Positions 1 to 8,814 are shown, counted from the stretch's first letter. The stretch is 64,000 nucleotides of DNA from Erythrobacter sp. (GCF_030066995.1 NZ_JASJAP010000005.1:62001-126000), one strand, 5' to 3'. Notes: a model not told the origin generated them from the sequence alone. Program-made: numbers and translations.

Positions 1-617
1 AGGCCGGTTGTGCCCGAAGTGTAGGCGAACAGCATCGTATCGCAATTGCGGATCGCGGCGCGGATCGAGGCGTCGGGGCGGGCTGTCGGCTGCCCGGCCA
101 GCGCCGCGGCCATGTCCTCTCCGGCCTCGCCGTCAAAATCCCATACGGGCAAGCGGTTGGTTAGCGAGGCCGCCACATCACGGGCGCGCGAAGCCTGCAC
201 CCCGCCCGCGATGATCGCCTTGGCCTCCACGATCGATACGCAATGCGCCAGGCCATCGCCTTCAAGATTGGTGTTGATCAGCGCGGCGACCACGCCGACC
301 TTGGAAAGGCCGTACCAGACGGCCGGATAATCGGGCGAGTTCTCAAGCACCAGCGCCACCGTATCGCCGGGCTTCAGCCCTTGCGACAGCGCCCAATGCG
401 CAACCGCGTTCGCGCGCGCGTCGAACTCGCGATAGGTCAGCGTTTCGCCTTCGAACAGAAAAGCCACACGATCCGCATGCGCGTCCACCGCCGCTTCGAT
501 TTCATCGGTCAGCGTGACCCTCGATTCCGGTTGCAGCTCTTTGACCTTGCTCAGGACACCGTAAACGCCTTTGGCGTAGGTGAATTCTCGCTGAGCCTTG
601 CGCAGAAATTGCAGCAC
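1..617 (-). CDS. Long-chain/very-long-chain acyl-CoA synthetase (FATP-like), N-terminal part only
   Basis: The gene runs off the left edge, so only about 205 N-terminal residues of an expected ~600 are seen. The reading frame starts at a GTG (615-617) preceded by GGAGAGG. It encodes an N-terminal helix, then an LTYREFDARANAVAHW segment and, at the truncated end, YTSGTTGL, the AMP-binding P-loop signature of the adenylate-forming superfamily. The spacing of these segments suits the FATP/long-chain acyl-CoA synthetase branch, which activates fatty acids to acyl-CoA with ATP. That branch assignment is inferred from remembered family patterns; membership of the AMP-binding family is clear. The gene is divergent from the sulfatase gene, and the 180-bp gap between them must hold both promoters. 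Confidence 0.85.
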   Translation of the reverse strand, partial: MLQFLRKAQREFTYAKGVYGVLSKVKELQPESRVTLTDEIEAAVDAHADRVAFLFEGETLTYREFDARANAVAHWALSQGLKPGDTVALVLENSPDYPAVWYGLSKVGVVAALINTNLEGDGLAHCVSIVEAKAIIAGGVQASRARDVAASLTNRLPVWDFDGEAGEDMAAALAGQPTARPDASIRAAIRNCDTMLFAYTSGTTG

Positions 618-797
618 ATCCCCTCTCCTGATGATCCCGTGGGGCACGGGTGAACCCGAACAATCCTCGCGCGATCCGCGCACCGCTCTCGCGGTTTTCT
701 CCGGGCCGGAACTGTGGCAGGAAAGTGCCATTAAACGGCGCGGCTGGCAACGGACCTCGAACGCGGGGGCGGTCGCTGCGGGGGAGAGGGACGCTTG

Positions 798-2681
798 ATG
801 GCGCGCGAAGGATCAACGCGAAGGCGGGATACGCTCTTGGCCGTGGCGGCGGCGGCGCTGACGCTGATCGTCGCGGCAACTCTGACGCCGATGCCGGCGT
901 GGGCGCTGCCAGGCCTGTCGCTTGCCCAAGCGAGTGAAGAGACGCCCGCGGTCGCTACGTCAACGCCAGCCGCCGACACCCGGCCCAACATCGTCGTTAT
1001 TCTCGCCGACGATGTCGGCCTGATGGATCTTGGCGCGTATGGGGGCGAGGCGCGCACGCCCCATATCGACGCTCTCGCTCAGCGCGGGGCCGTCTTCACC
1101 CACTATCGCGCCTCGCCCCTGTGCTCGCCCTCGCGCGCCATGCTGCTGACCGGAATGGACAGCCACCTGACCGGTGTCTCCACCATCCCCGAAGTCCTGC
1201 CCGCCGAACAGAAGGGCCAGCCGGGCTACACGATGGCCTTGGAGCCGGGCGTTCTGACGCTGGCCGATCACTTGCGCGCGGCGGGCTATCGCACGTTGAT
1301 GAGCGGCAAGTGGCATCTGGGCGAGGCGGCGGAAGAAATGCCCCACAAGCACGGCTTTGACCGCAGCTTTGCGCTTGCGGCCTCGGGCGCGGACAATTGG
1401 GAAGACCGCTCCTACATGCCCTATTACAAGGACGCGCCATGGTGGGAGGACGGGGAGGAGGCCAGCCTTCCGGACGATTTCTATTCCTCGCGTTTCATCG
1501 TCGATACGATGCTGCGCTATCTGGAGGAAACCGACGCCGCCACGCCGTTCTTTGCCTATCTCCCGTTTCAGGCAGTCCACATTCCGGTGCAGGCCCCGCA
1601 GCGCTTCATCGACAAGTACAAGGGACGCTATGATGCGGGCTGGGACGCCTTGCGGGCCGAGCGTCACGTGCGCGCGCAGGAACTGGGGTTTGTGCCCGAT
1701 GGCGCAGCCCTCGCCGCGCTGCCGCCGCAGCACCGCGCGTGGGAAAGCCTGGGCGAGGCGGACCGCGCGCTCTACGCCGCGCGCATGGAAGCGCACGCAG
1801 CGATGCTGGAGGCGATGGATTTTCACATCGGACGGCTGATCGCGCATCTCAAACAGACCGGGCGGTATGATAACACGATCTTCGTGGTCACATCCGATAA
1901 CGGCCCCGAGCCCACGCGCGGCGACAACAGCGCGTTCCTAAGCGCGTATCAGGCGGTGACGGGCTACGATGTTGATCTGGAGACGGTCGGGCAGCGCGGA
2001 CACTGGGGCTTTATCGGCCCCGAATGGGCGGTTGCAACGGCGACGCCCGGCGCGTGGTACAAGTTCTATTCGACCGAAGGCGGAGTGCGCGTTCCGCTGA
2101 TCGTGGCCGGGCCGGGCCTTGAGCCAACGCGCATCGCCTCTCCCGCCATGACGCCCGACCTTGCGCCCACCTTGCTCGAATGGGCGGGCGCTCAGCCCAT
2201 CACCCAGGGCGCCAAGCCGATGACCGGGCGCAGTCTAATGCCGGTGCTGACCGGTGAGACGCTGAGCGCGTATGAGCCCGGTGAGGTCCGCGCGATCGAG
2301 GTTTCGGGCAATTCCGCGCTCTACAAGGGCGACTACAAGATCACGCGCAGCGTGCCGCCGCGCGGCGACAACGCGTGGCGGCTGTTCAATCTCGCCAACG
2401 ATCCGGGCGAGACCACCGATCTGAGCGCGGCGCAGCCTGAGGTGCTTGCGGACATGCTGTCCGAATACGACGCCTACGCTGCGCGCGTGGGCGCGCTCGC
2501 CATGCCCGAGGGCTACGATTCGGTGCGGCAGATCATCGCCAACACGCGCGCCCGGCTGTTGCAGAACTACCCCTGGATCTACGCGGTTCTGGCTGGCCTG
2601 GCGCTGCTTGGCGCGTGGGCGGTGTGGAGGCTGGTGCGCCTGTTTGTGGGGCTCTTCGCGGGACGGGCTAGGGCAGCGTGA
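798..2681 (+). CDS. Sulfatase (arylsulfatase family), exported, with C-terminal membrane anchor
   Basis: The 627-residue protein starts at ATG 798 behind GGGAGAGGGA; an in-frame TTG one codon upstream is less likely. An N-terminal hydrophobic stretch (about residues 12-38) looks like a signal peptide or anchor. The catalytic domain begins PNIVVILADDVG, with the metal-binding Asp pair. CSPSR at about residues 109-113 is the sulfatase signature whose Cys is converted to formylglycine, and GKWHLG is the second family signature. A hydrophobic helix near the C-terminus (NYPWIYAVLAGLALLG...) suggests tethering in the inner membrane with a periplasmic active site. Such enzymes hydrolyse sulfate esters; the substrate cannot be told from sequence. 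No formylglycine-generating enzyme is seen in the window. Confidence 0.93.
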   Translation: MAREGSTRRRDTLLAVAAAALTLIVAATLTPMPAWALPGLSLAQASEETPAVATSTPAADTRPNIVVILADDVGLMDLGAYGGEARTPHIDALAQRGAVFTHYRASPLCSPSRAMLLTGMDSHLTGVSTIPEVLPAEQKGQPGYTMALEPGVLTLADHLRAAGYRTLMSGKWHLGEAAEEMPHKHGFDRSFALAASGADNWEDRSYMPYYKDAPWWEDGEEASLPDDFYSSRFIVDTMLRYLEETDAATPFFAYLPFQAVHIPVQAPQRFIDKYKGRYDAGWDALRAERHVRAQELGFVPDGAALAALPPQHRAWESLGEADRALYAARMEAHAAMLEAMDFHIGRLIAHLKQTGRYDNTIFVVTSDNGPEPTRGDNSAFLSAYQAVTGYDVDLETVGQRGHWGFIGPEWAVATATPGAWYKFYSTEGGVRVPLIVAGPGLEPTRIASPAMTPDLAPTLLEWAGAQPITQGAKPMTGRSLMPVLTGETLSAYEPGEVRAIEVSGNSALYKGDYKITRSVPPRGDNAWRLFNLANDPGETTDLSAAQPEVLADMLSEYDAYAARVGALAMPEGYDSVRQIIANTRARLLQNYPWIYAVLAGLALLGAWAVWRLVRLFVGLFAGRARAA

Positions 2682-3132
2682 AAAGGGGGTATGAAAGGGG
2701 GCGAAATCCGGTCGATTTTCGCGCCGTTTTCACGCCATTTTCGCGCAATTTTTACGGTGTGCCCGGATCCACATTCATTTCTTGTATAAGTAATTGTTTT
2801 TTATTACTTTTATACCGTTTCGTTCAAAGGTTCGAAACCCACCGCTCAAGCGGTGTTTGATCAACTAAACCCCCGCCCGGATCGCCACCGAGAGACCCGC
2901 GATGCGCGTCGAATTTTCCCCCGAACTCGAAACCTTTGGAGCCGAAGTCGCGGCGTCTTTCGCGGCCGCCCCAACGCGCGCCATTCGCGAAGCGGGGCGC
3001 AGCTTGACGGCTACACCTATCGCCTGCGCACGCTCGGCCAGAACGCGTCGGGCCAGACCTTCCAACCTTGCGCAATGCACTCATCTCAACCATGTCTGCG
3101 CCAAGCCGCATCGATGCAGGACCGATAGAGAT
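2682..3132. other. Intergenic region, AT-rich centre, no confident gene
   Basis: This 451-bp gap is unusually AT-rich around 2750-2825 compared with its surroundings. A small hairpin (arms 2840-2845 and 2850-2855) lies after the AT-rich part. From 2902 an in-frame extension of the downstream gene is open, but its first ~30 codons read like protein (MRVEFSPELETFGAEVAASF) while the rest is Arg/Cys/His-rich and looks non-coding. A decayed gene fragment is possible but cannot be proved. Confidence 0.5.
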
Positions 3133-4236
3133 ATGAGCCTTGAGCTACCGCAATTAACCGTCACCGGCACACCGACCGAAATGGGCCGGCAGTACGGGGC
3201 GCATTTTCGCGACATGATCCGCCTTTTCGTTGCGGACCGGGTGCGCGCGGTGGAAGCGTATCTGCGCGACACCGGACATGAGGGCACGGATCGCCTGTTT
3301 GCCGCCGGAGCGCAGTGCCTTGAGGGTGTTCGCGAGTTCGATCCATCGGGGTATCAAGAGCATCACGGCATCGCCGAGGGGGCAAGGGTTGACCCGGTGC
3401 GCCTGTTCACCACCGCGAACATGACCGATGTAAGGGACATCATCGCCTACCCAGACGATCCTGTGGTGGTCGAGGACGAGGGCTGCACGGTCGGCCTCCT
3501 GCCCCCATCGATGAGCGCCAACGGCCGCGCGCTGCAAGGGCAAACCTGGGATCTCAACGGCCCCGATGTGGACTATGTGATCGCGCTTCACCGCCTGCCC
3601 GATGAAGGCCCGGAGACCTGGACGGTGACATGCTCGGGCTGTCAGACGCTGATGGGTATGAACCAGCACGGTGTCACCGTGGGAACGACCAATCTCAAGA
3701 CCTACGGCGCGAAGGTGGGCGTGCCCTATCTCTCGCTCTTGCACCGCGCGCTGGCCCAAGAGACACGCTCCGCCGCAAGCGCGGTCGTCGAACAAGCACA
3801 GGTTGCCGGCGCCCACTCCTATTGGATCGGTGACAGCGATGGTGCGGTTGAATGGGAGAAGACGCCCCAATCCTCTCACGCGCGCAGCACAGCGGACGGG
3901 CCACTCGCGCGTTCGAACCATTGCCTGGTCGACGAGAATATCGCACGCGAGACGGATCTTTCGCCCAGCACACACAATCGGTTTGATCGGATGACCGCTC
4001 TGCTGGGCCAGTCCGATCAGCACTCGGTCGAAACGCTCAAGGCGCTGTTTGCCGACCGTGCTGACGGTCGGCTGAGCATCAATCGGTTTGCCGAAGACAA
4101 TTCGGGGGCGACAACCAACGCCGTGGTGGCCTGCAATCCAGCGGATCTGGAGTTTCACGCGTGCCGCGGCCCGGCAGACAAAGGAACTTGGACGCGGCTC
4201 GAGTTTGAGCGACAAGACGCGGTTGCCTCGGCTTAA
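3133..4236 (+). CDS. C45-family autoproteolytic acyltransferase/hydrolase (penicillin acyltransferase-like)
   Basis: The protein is 367 residues if started at ATG 3133, where the family-like sequence GTPTEMGRQYGAHFRD begins; the open frame extends upstream to 2902. The segment VVEDEGCTVGLLP contains the Cys that would become the N-terminal nucleophile after self-cleavage. GQTWDLN and the NLKTYG and TTNAVVA segments fit the Ntn-hydrolase fold of peptidase family C45 (isopenicillin N acyltransferase type). Members cleave or transfer amide-linked acyl groups; the natural substrate here is unknown. No signal peptide is evident. It stands alone, with tRNA genes on the opposite strand downstream. 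Confidence 0.82.
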   Translation: MSLELPQLTVTGTPTEMGRQYGAHFRDMIRLFVADRVRAVEAYLRDTGHEGTDRLFAAGAQCLEGVREFDPSGYQEHHGIAEGARVDPVRLFTTANMTDVRDIIAYPDDPVVVEDEGCTVGLLPPSMSANGRALQGQTWDLNGPDVDYVIALHRLPDEGPETWTVTCSGCQTLMGMNQHGVTVGTTNLKTYGAKVGVPYLSLLHRALAQETRSAASAVVEQAQVAGAHSYWIGDSDGAVEWEKTPQSSHARSTADGPLARSNHCLVDENIARETDLSPSTHNRFDRMTALLGQSDQHSVETLKALFADRADGRLSINRFAEDNSGATTNAVVACNPADLEFHACRGPADKGTWTRLEFERQDAVASA

Positions 4237-4301
4237 GGGGTTGCGCCGGGATGGCCGCGTAATCGCCAGGCCACTCGATCGAAAACTCGATCCGGCGCGA
4301 G

Positions 4302-4377
4302 TGGTGCCGCTTACTGGACTCGAACCAGTGACCCCATCATTACGAATGATGTGCTCTACCAACTGAGCTAAAGCGGC
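4302..4377 (-). tRNA. tRNA-Thr(CGU)
   Basis: The minus strand folds as a complete 76-nt tRNA with encoded CCA (4302-4304). The acceptor stem pairs GCCGCTT with AAGCGGC, the D arm contains AGCTCAGTTGG, the anticodon loop TTCGTAA gives CGT, and the T loop is GGTTCGAGTCC. Confidence 0.97.
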
Positions 4378-4406
4378 ACGTGCCGGTTGCTGACCGCAAC
4401 CATGTA

Positions 4407-4480
4407 TGGAGGCCCGAGCCGGAATCGAACCGGCGTATACGGATTTGCAGTCCGCTGCGTCACCACTCCGCCATCGGGCC
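4407..4480 (-). tRNA. tRNA-Cys(GCA)
   Basis: The minus strand gives a 74-nt tRNA with encoded CCA (4407-4409). The acceptor arms are GGCCCGA and TCGGGCC, the anticodon loop CTGCAAA reads GCA, and the T loop is GGTTCGATTCC. It lies 29 nt upstream of tRNA-Thr on the same strand, so the two are probably co-transcribed. Confidence 0.97.
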
Positions 4481-4689
4481 GATCCACCTTCTCCGGGTTT
4501 CCCCGGTCAAAGCGGAAGCGGGGCCCTAGCCTTTCATGTCGGGATTGGCAATGGGATTCGCGCTGCAGGCCCAACAGCTTTCTGGAGAGCCCTGCCAGGG
4601 CGCGACAACTCACAAACCTGCGATTCGAGCGCGGCTTTCCGCAACGTCAATCTGGACCATTGGCGCCGCACACGGCACTGCGCGTGACC

Positions 4690-5469
4690 ATGACAATCAA
4701 AAGCCTTCTGTCACCCATCACCGGCCAACCGGGTGCAGCTCGTCTCGATCACGCGCAGGACTGGATGCAGGGCCGCACGCTCTATGGCGGCGCTTCGGCG
4801 TTGATCGCCTACACCATGGCGACGCGCGCGTTTCCAGACCTGCCCCCTTTGCGCGCGGCGCAGATCGGGTTTGTCGCGCCTGTCGGTGAGGACATCGAGC
4901 TCAGCGCCGAGGTCGTCCGCGCGGGCCGTAACGTCACCCAGGTGCGCAGCGAAATCCACTGCAATGGGACGACCGCGCTGACGGCCTTCTGGCTGTTCGC
5001 CAAGGGCCGCGACCCCAACGCGGTGCGCCAGCCCGACCCGGTGGCGCATTGGCCGGGTTCGCCGCAAGACAACGCATCCGCCATGCAGCGAGAGGCCCCG
5101 TCTTTCATTCAGAACAACTTCGAAATTCGCTTTGGCCAGACGAAGGGCGACGATCATGGAGCCACAATCCGTCGCTGGGCCCGTTTGACCGAGGACCACG
5201 ATCTCGATCCGGTCGCGAAACTGATCCTGATGGGCGATGTCATGCCGCCGGGGGCGGTGCGGATCATGCAGCGCATGGGCCCCATCAGTTCGATAAACTG
5301 GTCCTTCAACGTGCTTGACCCCGAGACGCGTTCGCCCGGTGGCTGGTACCTGGCCGAGAACTCGAGCAAGCACGCGGATCTGGGTTACTCATCCGAGAGG
5401 CTGCGAATGTGGGACGCCAGTGGCAACCAGGTGCTCGAAGGGCTGCAATGCGTTGCCGTCTTCGGGTGA
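4690..5469 (+). CDS. Acyl-CoA thioesterase family protein (double hotdog)
   Basis: The 259-residue product starts at ATG 4690; the frame is open further upstream through the tRNA region, which cannot be coding. The N-terminal half contains the RTLYGGASALIAYTMATRAFPDL and GFVAPVGEDIELSAEVVRAGR segments typical of the TesB-like hotdog repeat. The second half (WSFNVLDPE...GWYLAENSSKHADLGYSSERLRMWD) is the second hotdog with the catalytic-type Asp/Ser/Gln region. It should hydrolyse acyl-CoA to free acid and CoA in the cytoplasm. It is convergent with a crotonase gene, which fits fatty acid metabolism, but the specific substrate is unknown. No strong ribosome binding site is visible; a GTG two codons upstream is an alternative start. 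Confidence 0.82.
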   Translation: MTIKSLLSPITGQPGAARLDHAQDWMQGRTLYGGASALIAYTMATRAFPDLPPLRAAQIGFVAPVGEDIELSAEVVRAGRNVTQVRSEIHCNGTTALTAFWLFAKGRDPNAVRQPDPVAHWPGSPQDNASAMQREAPSFIQNNFEIRFGQTKGDDHGATIRRWARLTEDHDLDPVAKLILMGDVMPPGAVRIMQRMGPISSINWSFNVLDPETRSPGGWYLAENSSKHADLGYSSERLRMWDASGNQVLEGLQCVAVFG

Positions 5470-5510
5470 CGCTCGGCTAGCTCTCCCAAGCTCGCCTTCA
5501 AGCCCTGAGC

Positions 5511-6341
5511 CTAGACGTCCTCGAAGTTGGGGGCTCGTTTCTGCATCGCTGCCATCACGGCTTCGATCTGATTAGGCGAGCGCAAGATCGCGTGCTGTTC
5601 GATGCTTTCCTCCAGCAGGATCGCGTCGGTATCGCGATCGAACATACCGGCCTGAAGGCGCTTGGCGGCGCGAACGGCTTGGGGGTTGCGATTGGCAATG
5701 TCACGGGCGATGGCGGTCGCTCGGGCGAGAGGGTCTGGATCGTTGAAAGTTGCAAAACCGATCGTGAGCGCCTCAGCCCCGGTGAATTCCCGATTGGTGT
5801 ACACAAGCTCGCGAAGCACATCATCACGGACCAGCCCACGCCACAGCGCGTAGCCTCCCATGTCAGGCACAAGGCCCCACTTCATCTCCATGATCGACAT
5901 GCGCGTTGCCGGATGCACAACGCGAAAATCCGCTCCGCTCGCAATCTGCAAGCCACCGCCAAAGCAAACGCCATGCACGGCGGCGATGACAGGGACCGCC
6001 AGTTTGCGCCAGGTCATTGCAACCTGCTGAAACTTGTTGGTGTTGCCGTAAACGCGCTCTGTCAGCTCGGGCTCGTTCGCGTCCGGAGTGCGACCAAAGC
6101 TTGCCGTATCCAGACCCGCGCAGAAAGCCTTGCCTTCGCCTGAAAGGACAACAACACGAACCCCCTTCGTGCTTGCAAGGACGTCACCCGCCTCGATAAT
6201 GGCCTCGAACATGCCGGGGTCGAGCGCGTTCATCTTGTCGCCTCGAGTGAGGCGAACCTGGGCAACGCCTGTGTCTTCGAGTTCGATCGTGACGCGTTCG
6301 TTGCTCTGCACTACGCGTGAGGCGGTCATCGTCTCAGTCAT
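5511..6341 (-). CDS. Enoyl-CoA hydratase/isomerase (crotonase) family protein
   Basis: The 276-residue protein has the crotonase pattern: NALDPGMFEAI near the N-terminus, GEGKAFCAGLDTASF forming the first oxyanion-hole segment, and AVHGVCFGGGLQIASGADFRV forming the second. Family members hydrate, isomerise or cleave acyl-CoA thioesters. The usual hydratase Glu pair is not obvious; the region after the second oxyanion segment reads SIMEMKWGLVPDMGG, resembling subgroup members annotated simply as crotonase/enoyl-CoA hydratase. Function beyond acyl-CoA chemistry is therefore left open. Confidence 0.88.
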   Translation of the reverse strand: MTETMTASRVVQSNERVTIELEDTGVAQVRLTRGDKMNALDPGMFEAIIEAGDVLASTKGVRVVVLSGEGKAFCAGLDTASFGRTPDANEPELTERVYGNTNKFQQVAMTWRKLAVPVIAAVHGVCFGGGLQIASGADFRVVHPATRMSIMEMKWGLVPDMGGYALWRGLVRDDVLRELVYTNREFTGAEALTIGFATFNDPDPLARATAIARDIANRNPQAVRAAKRLQAGMFDRDTDAILLEESIEQHAILRSPNQIEAVMAAMQKRAPNFEDV

Positions 6342-6447
6342 GTTGCGCGGTCATCCCTTACTTCCACTTCGGCGCTTCCGAGTTTGGAGTAAGGACCGCG
6401 CCAAGTCCAGTGCCATGGAACCCGCGCAATCAGCCGTAGCGCCCGGT

Positions 6448-6843
6448 TTACACATCCGCGTGCGGTGCAAACCGATAGGATGAGGGCGCGCGGGGCGGAT
6501 CCAGAAAATACCCGCCATCCGGGTGCGTGACAATGATCCGGGATAGACCGAAGGGCTGAAGCTTGGCGCGAATTCGCGCGACGTGGACAGCGACACTGTT
6601 GGTTTCCGGCTCGAAGGTGATACGCCAGACATCGGCCAGCAACCGACGTCGGCTCAGCCGCTTCCCGGGTTCCTGAGCAAGCCGCCAGAGCAGCGAAAAT
6701 TCACGCGGATGCAGTCCGATCCAGCGGTCTTCGACACGGCCGTCTCGGTGAAGCAGGTCAAGCGTTACATCCCCGGCTTCGCGAAACCGGGGAATAAGCG
6801 CATCGTCATCTGGAAAAATACTGTAGGCCGACTTCGAGTTCAC
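6448..6843 (-). CDS. Stand-alone OmpR/PhoB-type winged-helix DNA-binding protein
   Basis: This 131-residue protein consists almost entirely of a Trans_reg_C winged helix: IGLHPREFSLLWRLAQEPGKRLSRRRLLADVW, then NSVAVHVARIRAKL (recognition helix) and VTHPDGGYFL (wing). The receiver domain that normally precedes this domain is absent. It is the last gene of a five-gene minus-strand operon and overlaps the JAB gene by 4 bp. A role as a DNA-binding regulator is likely; signal and targets are unknown. Confidence 0.85.
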   Translation of the reverse strand: MNSKSAYSIFPDDDALIPRFREAGDVTLDLLHRDGRVEDRWIGLHPREFSLLWRLAQEPGKRLSRRRLLADVWRITFEPETNSVAVHVARIRAKLQPFGLSRIIVTHPDGGYFLDPPRAPSSYRFAPHADV

Positions 6844-7310
6844 AATTCACCCCTTCCCCGCATTGAATACACCGCGCTTTCCGTAAAAATCAGATGGTCA
6901 ACCAACTCTATATCGAGCGCTTGCGCGATCTGACCCAAGCGTTGTGTCGCCGTTCGGTCTCGCACGCTTGGCCGACAATCCCCCGATGGATGGTTATGAG
7001 CGAGAATCAGGCTCCGAGCGTCAACACTCAGTGCACGCACGAACAGATCCCTCAAGCGCAAAGAAAGCCCGCCAGAGCGGCCTGTCCCGAACGTCGCGCC
7101 GCCCAGATACGCGTGGCCCCGGTCTAGAAAGGCAACATGGAAACGCTCGCTCGCAGCGGGCGGTGCAAGCACGGCGCGCCGCAACCTCTCGATCAGGATC
7201 GTGAGCTGGCGATTTTCGTCGCGCTTGATTTCGCACGATCCCCGGATCGCTTGAACGCTGCGCGCAAGCCAGGCGGATTCGACGCCGTGAGGGAGCACGA
7301 TCTGATCCAT
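6840..7310 (-). CDS. RadC-like JAB-domain protein
   Basis: The 156-residue protein carries the JAB/MPN metalloprotease-like motif of the RadC family: AHNHPSGDCRPSVRD, with His105, His107, Ser115 and Asp118 in the H-x-H-x7-S-x2-D arrangement. RadC is usually ~220 residues with an N-terminal helix-hairpin-helix region; here that part is shortened or missing. RadC-family function is unsettled, and true peptidase activity has not been shown. It follows the membrane-protein gene by 3 bp and overlaps the winged-helix gene by 4 bp, so translation is likely coupled. Confidence 0.85.
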   Translation of the reverse strand: MDQIVLPHGVESAWLARSVQAIRGSCEIKRDENRQLTILIERLRRAVLAPPAASERFHVAFLDRGHAYLGGATFGTGRSGGLSLRLRDLFVRALSVDARSLILAHNHPSGDCRPSVRDRTATQRLGQIAQALDIELVDHLIFTESAVYSMRGRGEL

Positions 7311-7313
7311 GGC

Positions 7314-7829
7314 TCAAACCCGTTTCTGCCGAATAGGTCGCAGCCCGTACCATCGGACGGGAACCCGCCATTCGCGGTACGGACCATAGGTTCGCTCGCG
7401 CAGCACATGCCGCACCAGCCCGGCCCCCAAGAGGAGCAATTGCAACCAGCCCGGGGCCATGACCATCGCCGCGTAGGCAACCGGCGAGATCGCATCGATC
7501 AGCCCACGCGCAATGTGGGCGGAAATCACCAGCAGCTGCAGGGCCGCAATAACAAGCGGATAGTTCCGATTGGCGTTCAGCGCGACAATGAGCCAGAACG
7601 CGCCGGCGCACAGGTCAAGCGAGGCGAATAGGATATCGACCTCTTCCAGCTGAAAGCGAGCGCCCCAGAAGGTCTTGTAGATCCCTGGGACTGCCTCGAA
7701 CAGCAAGAGCCAGGCCAGCGCAATCGCTCGCTCCGGCCCGGCGCCCCAAACAAGGGCGGCCAGGCAAATCGCATAAGCCAGCACGTTTTGTACGACTGGG
7801 CGATATTCGGAAACGAGCAATTCCAGCAT
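7314..7829 (-). CDS. Integral membrane protein of unknown function
   Basis: The 171-residue protein has about four to five hydrophobic segments (for example NVLAYAICLAALVWGAG, AIALAWLLLFEAVPG, LFASLDLCAGAFWLIVAL, LVIAALQLLVISAHIARG, MVMAPGWLQLLLLGAGL) and a basic cytoplasmic-type C-terminus. I do not recognise a family. It is the third gene of the operon that starts with the membrane-anchored LuxR-type regulator; gaps to its neighbours are 12 and 3 bp. Confidence 0.75.
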   Translation of the reverse strand: MLELLVSEYRPVVQNVLAYAICLAALVWGAGPERAIALAWLLLFEAVPGIYKTFWGARFQLEEVDILFASLDLCAGAFWLIVALNANRNYPLVIAALQLLVISAHIARGLIDAISPVAYAAMVMAPGWLQLLLLGAGLVRHVLRERTYGPYREWRVPVRWYGLRPIRQKRV

Positions 7830-7841
7830 CAGAGCGTCCGA

Positions 7842-8186
7842 TCAGGCGTCTTCTGTCAGCTTCTGAGCCCGCTCTTCCTCAAACGTGGCTTCCAAGAGCT
7901 CGGTGGGAATATTCTCATCGCCCACCATCTTTTCGCGCGCCACCTTGCTCAGCTCGTCGTGCACGCGAAGCAGGCTGGTGGACATCGCAAGCGCCTGCGC
8001 TTCGGCCTGGTTCAACCGCATCAGAGCGCGCTGGCCCGAATCGACTTCGATGCTCGGGTTCTGGCGGGCGGACAGCATCGCCTGCTTGAGACGGGCAAAG
8101 GCGATCATGGATTCGTCCGCCAGAGCCTCGGCTTCCCGGATCAGTTTCTTGAGGTGAAGAGCTTCGGCGCGGATAGTATCAGTCAT
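7842..8186 (-). CDS. Small helical/coiled-coil protein of unknown function
   Basis: The 114-residue product is strongly helical and charged, without hydrophobic membrane segments: EALHLKKLIREAEALADESMIAFARLKQAML near the N-terminus and RALMRLNQAEAQALAMSTSLLRVHDELSKVA in the centre. No family is recognised. It lies 28 bp after the LuxR-type gene and 12 bp before the membrane-protein gene, so it is probably co-expressed with both. Confidence 0.72.
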   Translation of the reverse strand: MTDTIRAEALHLKKLIREAEALADESMIAFARLKQAMLSARQNPSIEVDSGQRALMRLNQAEAQALAMSTSLLRVHDELSKVAREKMVGDENIPTELLEATFEEERAQKLTEDA

Positions 8187-8214
8187 TGAGTGTCTCCCGC
8201 TTTACCTGTGCTCC

Positions 8215-8814
8215 TCAGGTAAAGCCTTGTTCGTCGACGGGGATGGCCGCGCGCTCGCTCAACGCTTCGCTGATCAGTATCGCGGCCGTCGCTGTCAGAA
8301 CACCGGCGGCCAGTAGGCCAAAGGCAATTCCGACGATCGCCGCGAGGCGAAGGATTACGGCGTGCCTACCATCGAGCATCCCGGGGACGACCTTGGGTTC
8401 GCCTGGCTTTAGCCAGGGCGCCCGTTCGATCAATGGCATCACGTCGTTCAGTTCGATCGTGGAAGCGCTGTCCCGATCCCCTATATCGAAGCCGAAGATC
8501 GTCGCGGGCACCTGAGATTTTGTGTATGCAGGTTCACTTAAGTCCTTATCGGAACTCGCAAGCGGTTCTTTTTGCGAACTTTCTTTTCTCTCGTCCTTTT
8601 TGCTCTTTGGCTGATTTTGTCCCCTGTAGAGTTCGACAAGATCGCCAAGACTGTCCGCGCCAAACAGATCCTTCAACGCGCGAATGTGCTGATTGATTCG
8701 AGTTTCGGACACTCCGAGTTCCTGCGCGATGACCTTGATAGGCACGCGTCGATCAATTCGCTCCATGACAGCGGCCTGCCGCTCTGTCAGCGGCCGCGTT
8801 GTACTCGGAGGCAT
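8215..8814 (-). CDS. LuxR-type helix-turn-helix regulator with C-terminal transmembrane helix
   Basis: The 199-residue protein begins with a GerE/LuxR-type helix-turn-helix: PLTERQAAVMERIDRRVPIKVIAQELGVSETRINQHIRALKDLF (residues ~7-52). A low-complexity charged linker rich in Lys, Ser and Glu follows, then a single hydrophobic helix near residues 155-180 (LRLAAIVGIAFGLLAAGVLTATAAILI). No receiver or ligand-binding domain precedes the HTH. This architecture suggests a membrane-tethered transcription factor. It is the first gene of the operon ending at 6448 and may control it. Confidence 0.82.
   Translation of the reverse strand: MPPSTTRPLTERQAAVMERIDRRVPIKVIAQELGVSETRINQHIRALKDLFGADSLGDLVELYRGQNQPKSKKDERKESSQKEPLASSDKDLSEPAYTKSQVPATIFGFDIGDRDSASTIELNDVMPLIERAPWLKPGEPKVVPGMLDGRHAVILRLAAIVGIAFGLLAAGVLTATAAILISEALSERAAIPVDEQGFT

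Noticed and set aside
2829..2839. A GGTTCGAAACC stretch resembling a tRNA T arm, suggesting an old attachment site.
   Set aside because: The flanking bases do not form a five-base-pair T stem or acceptor stem, and no matching tRNA lies nearby.
3154..4362. A 402-codon open frame on the minus strand opposite the C45 gene.
   Set aside because: It is a shadow of a well-supported plus-strand gene, runs into tRNA-Thr and shows no family motifs.
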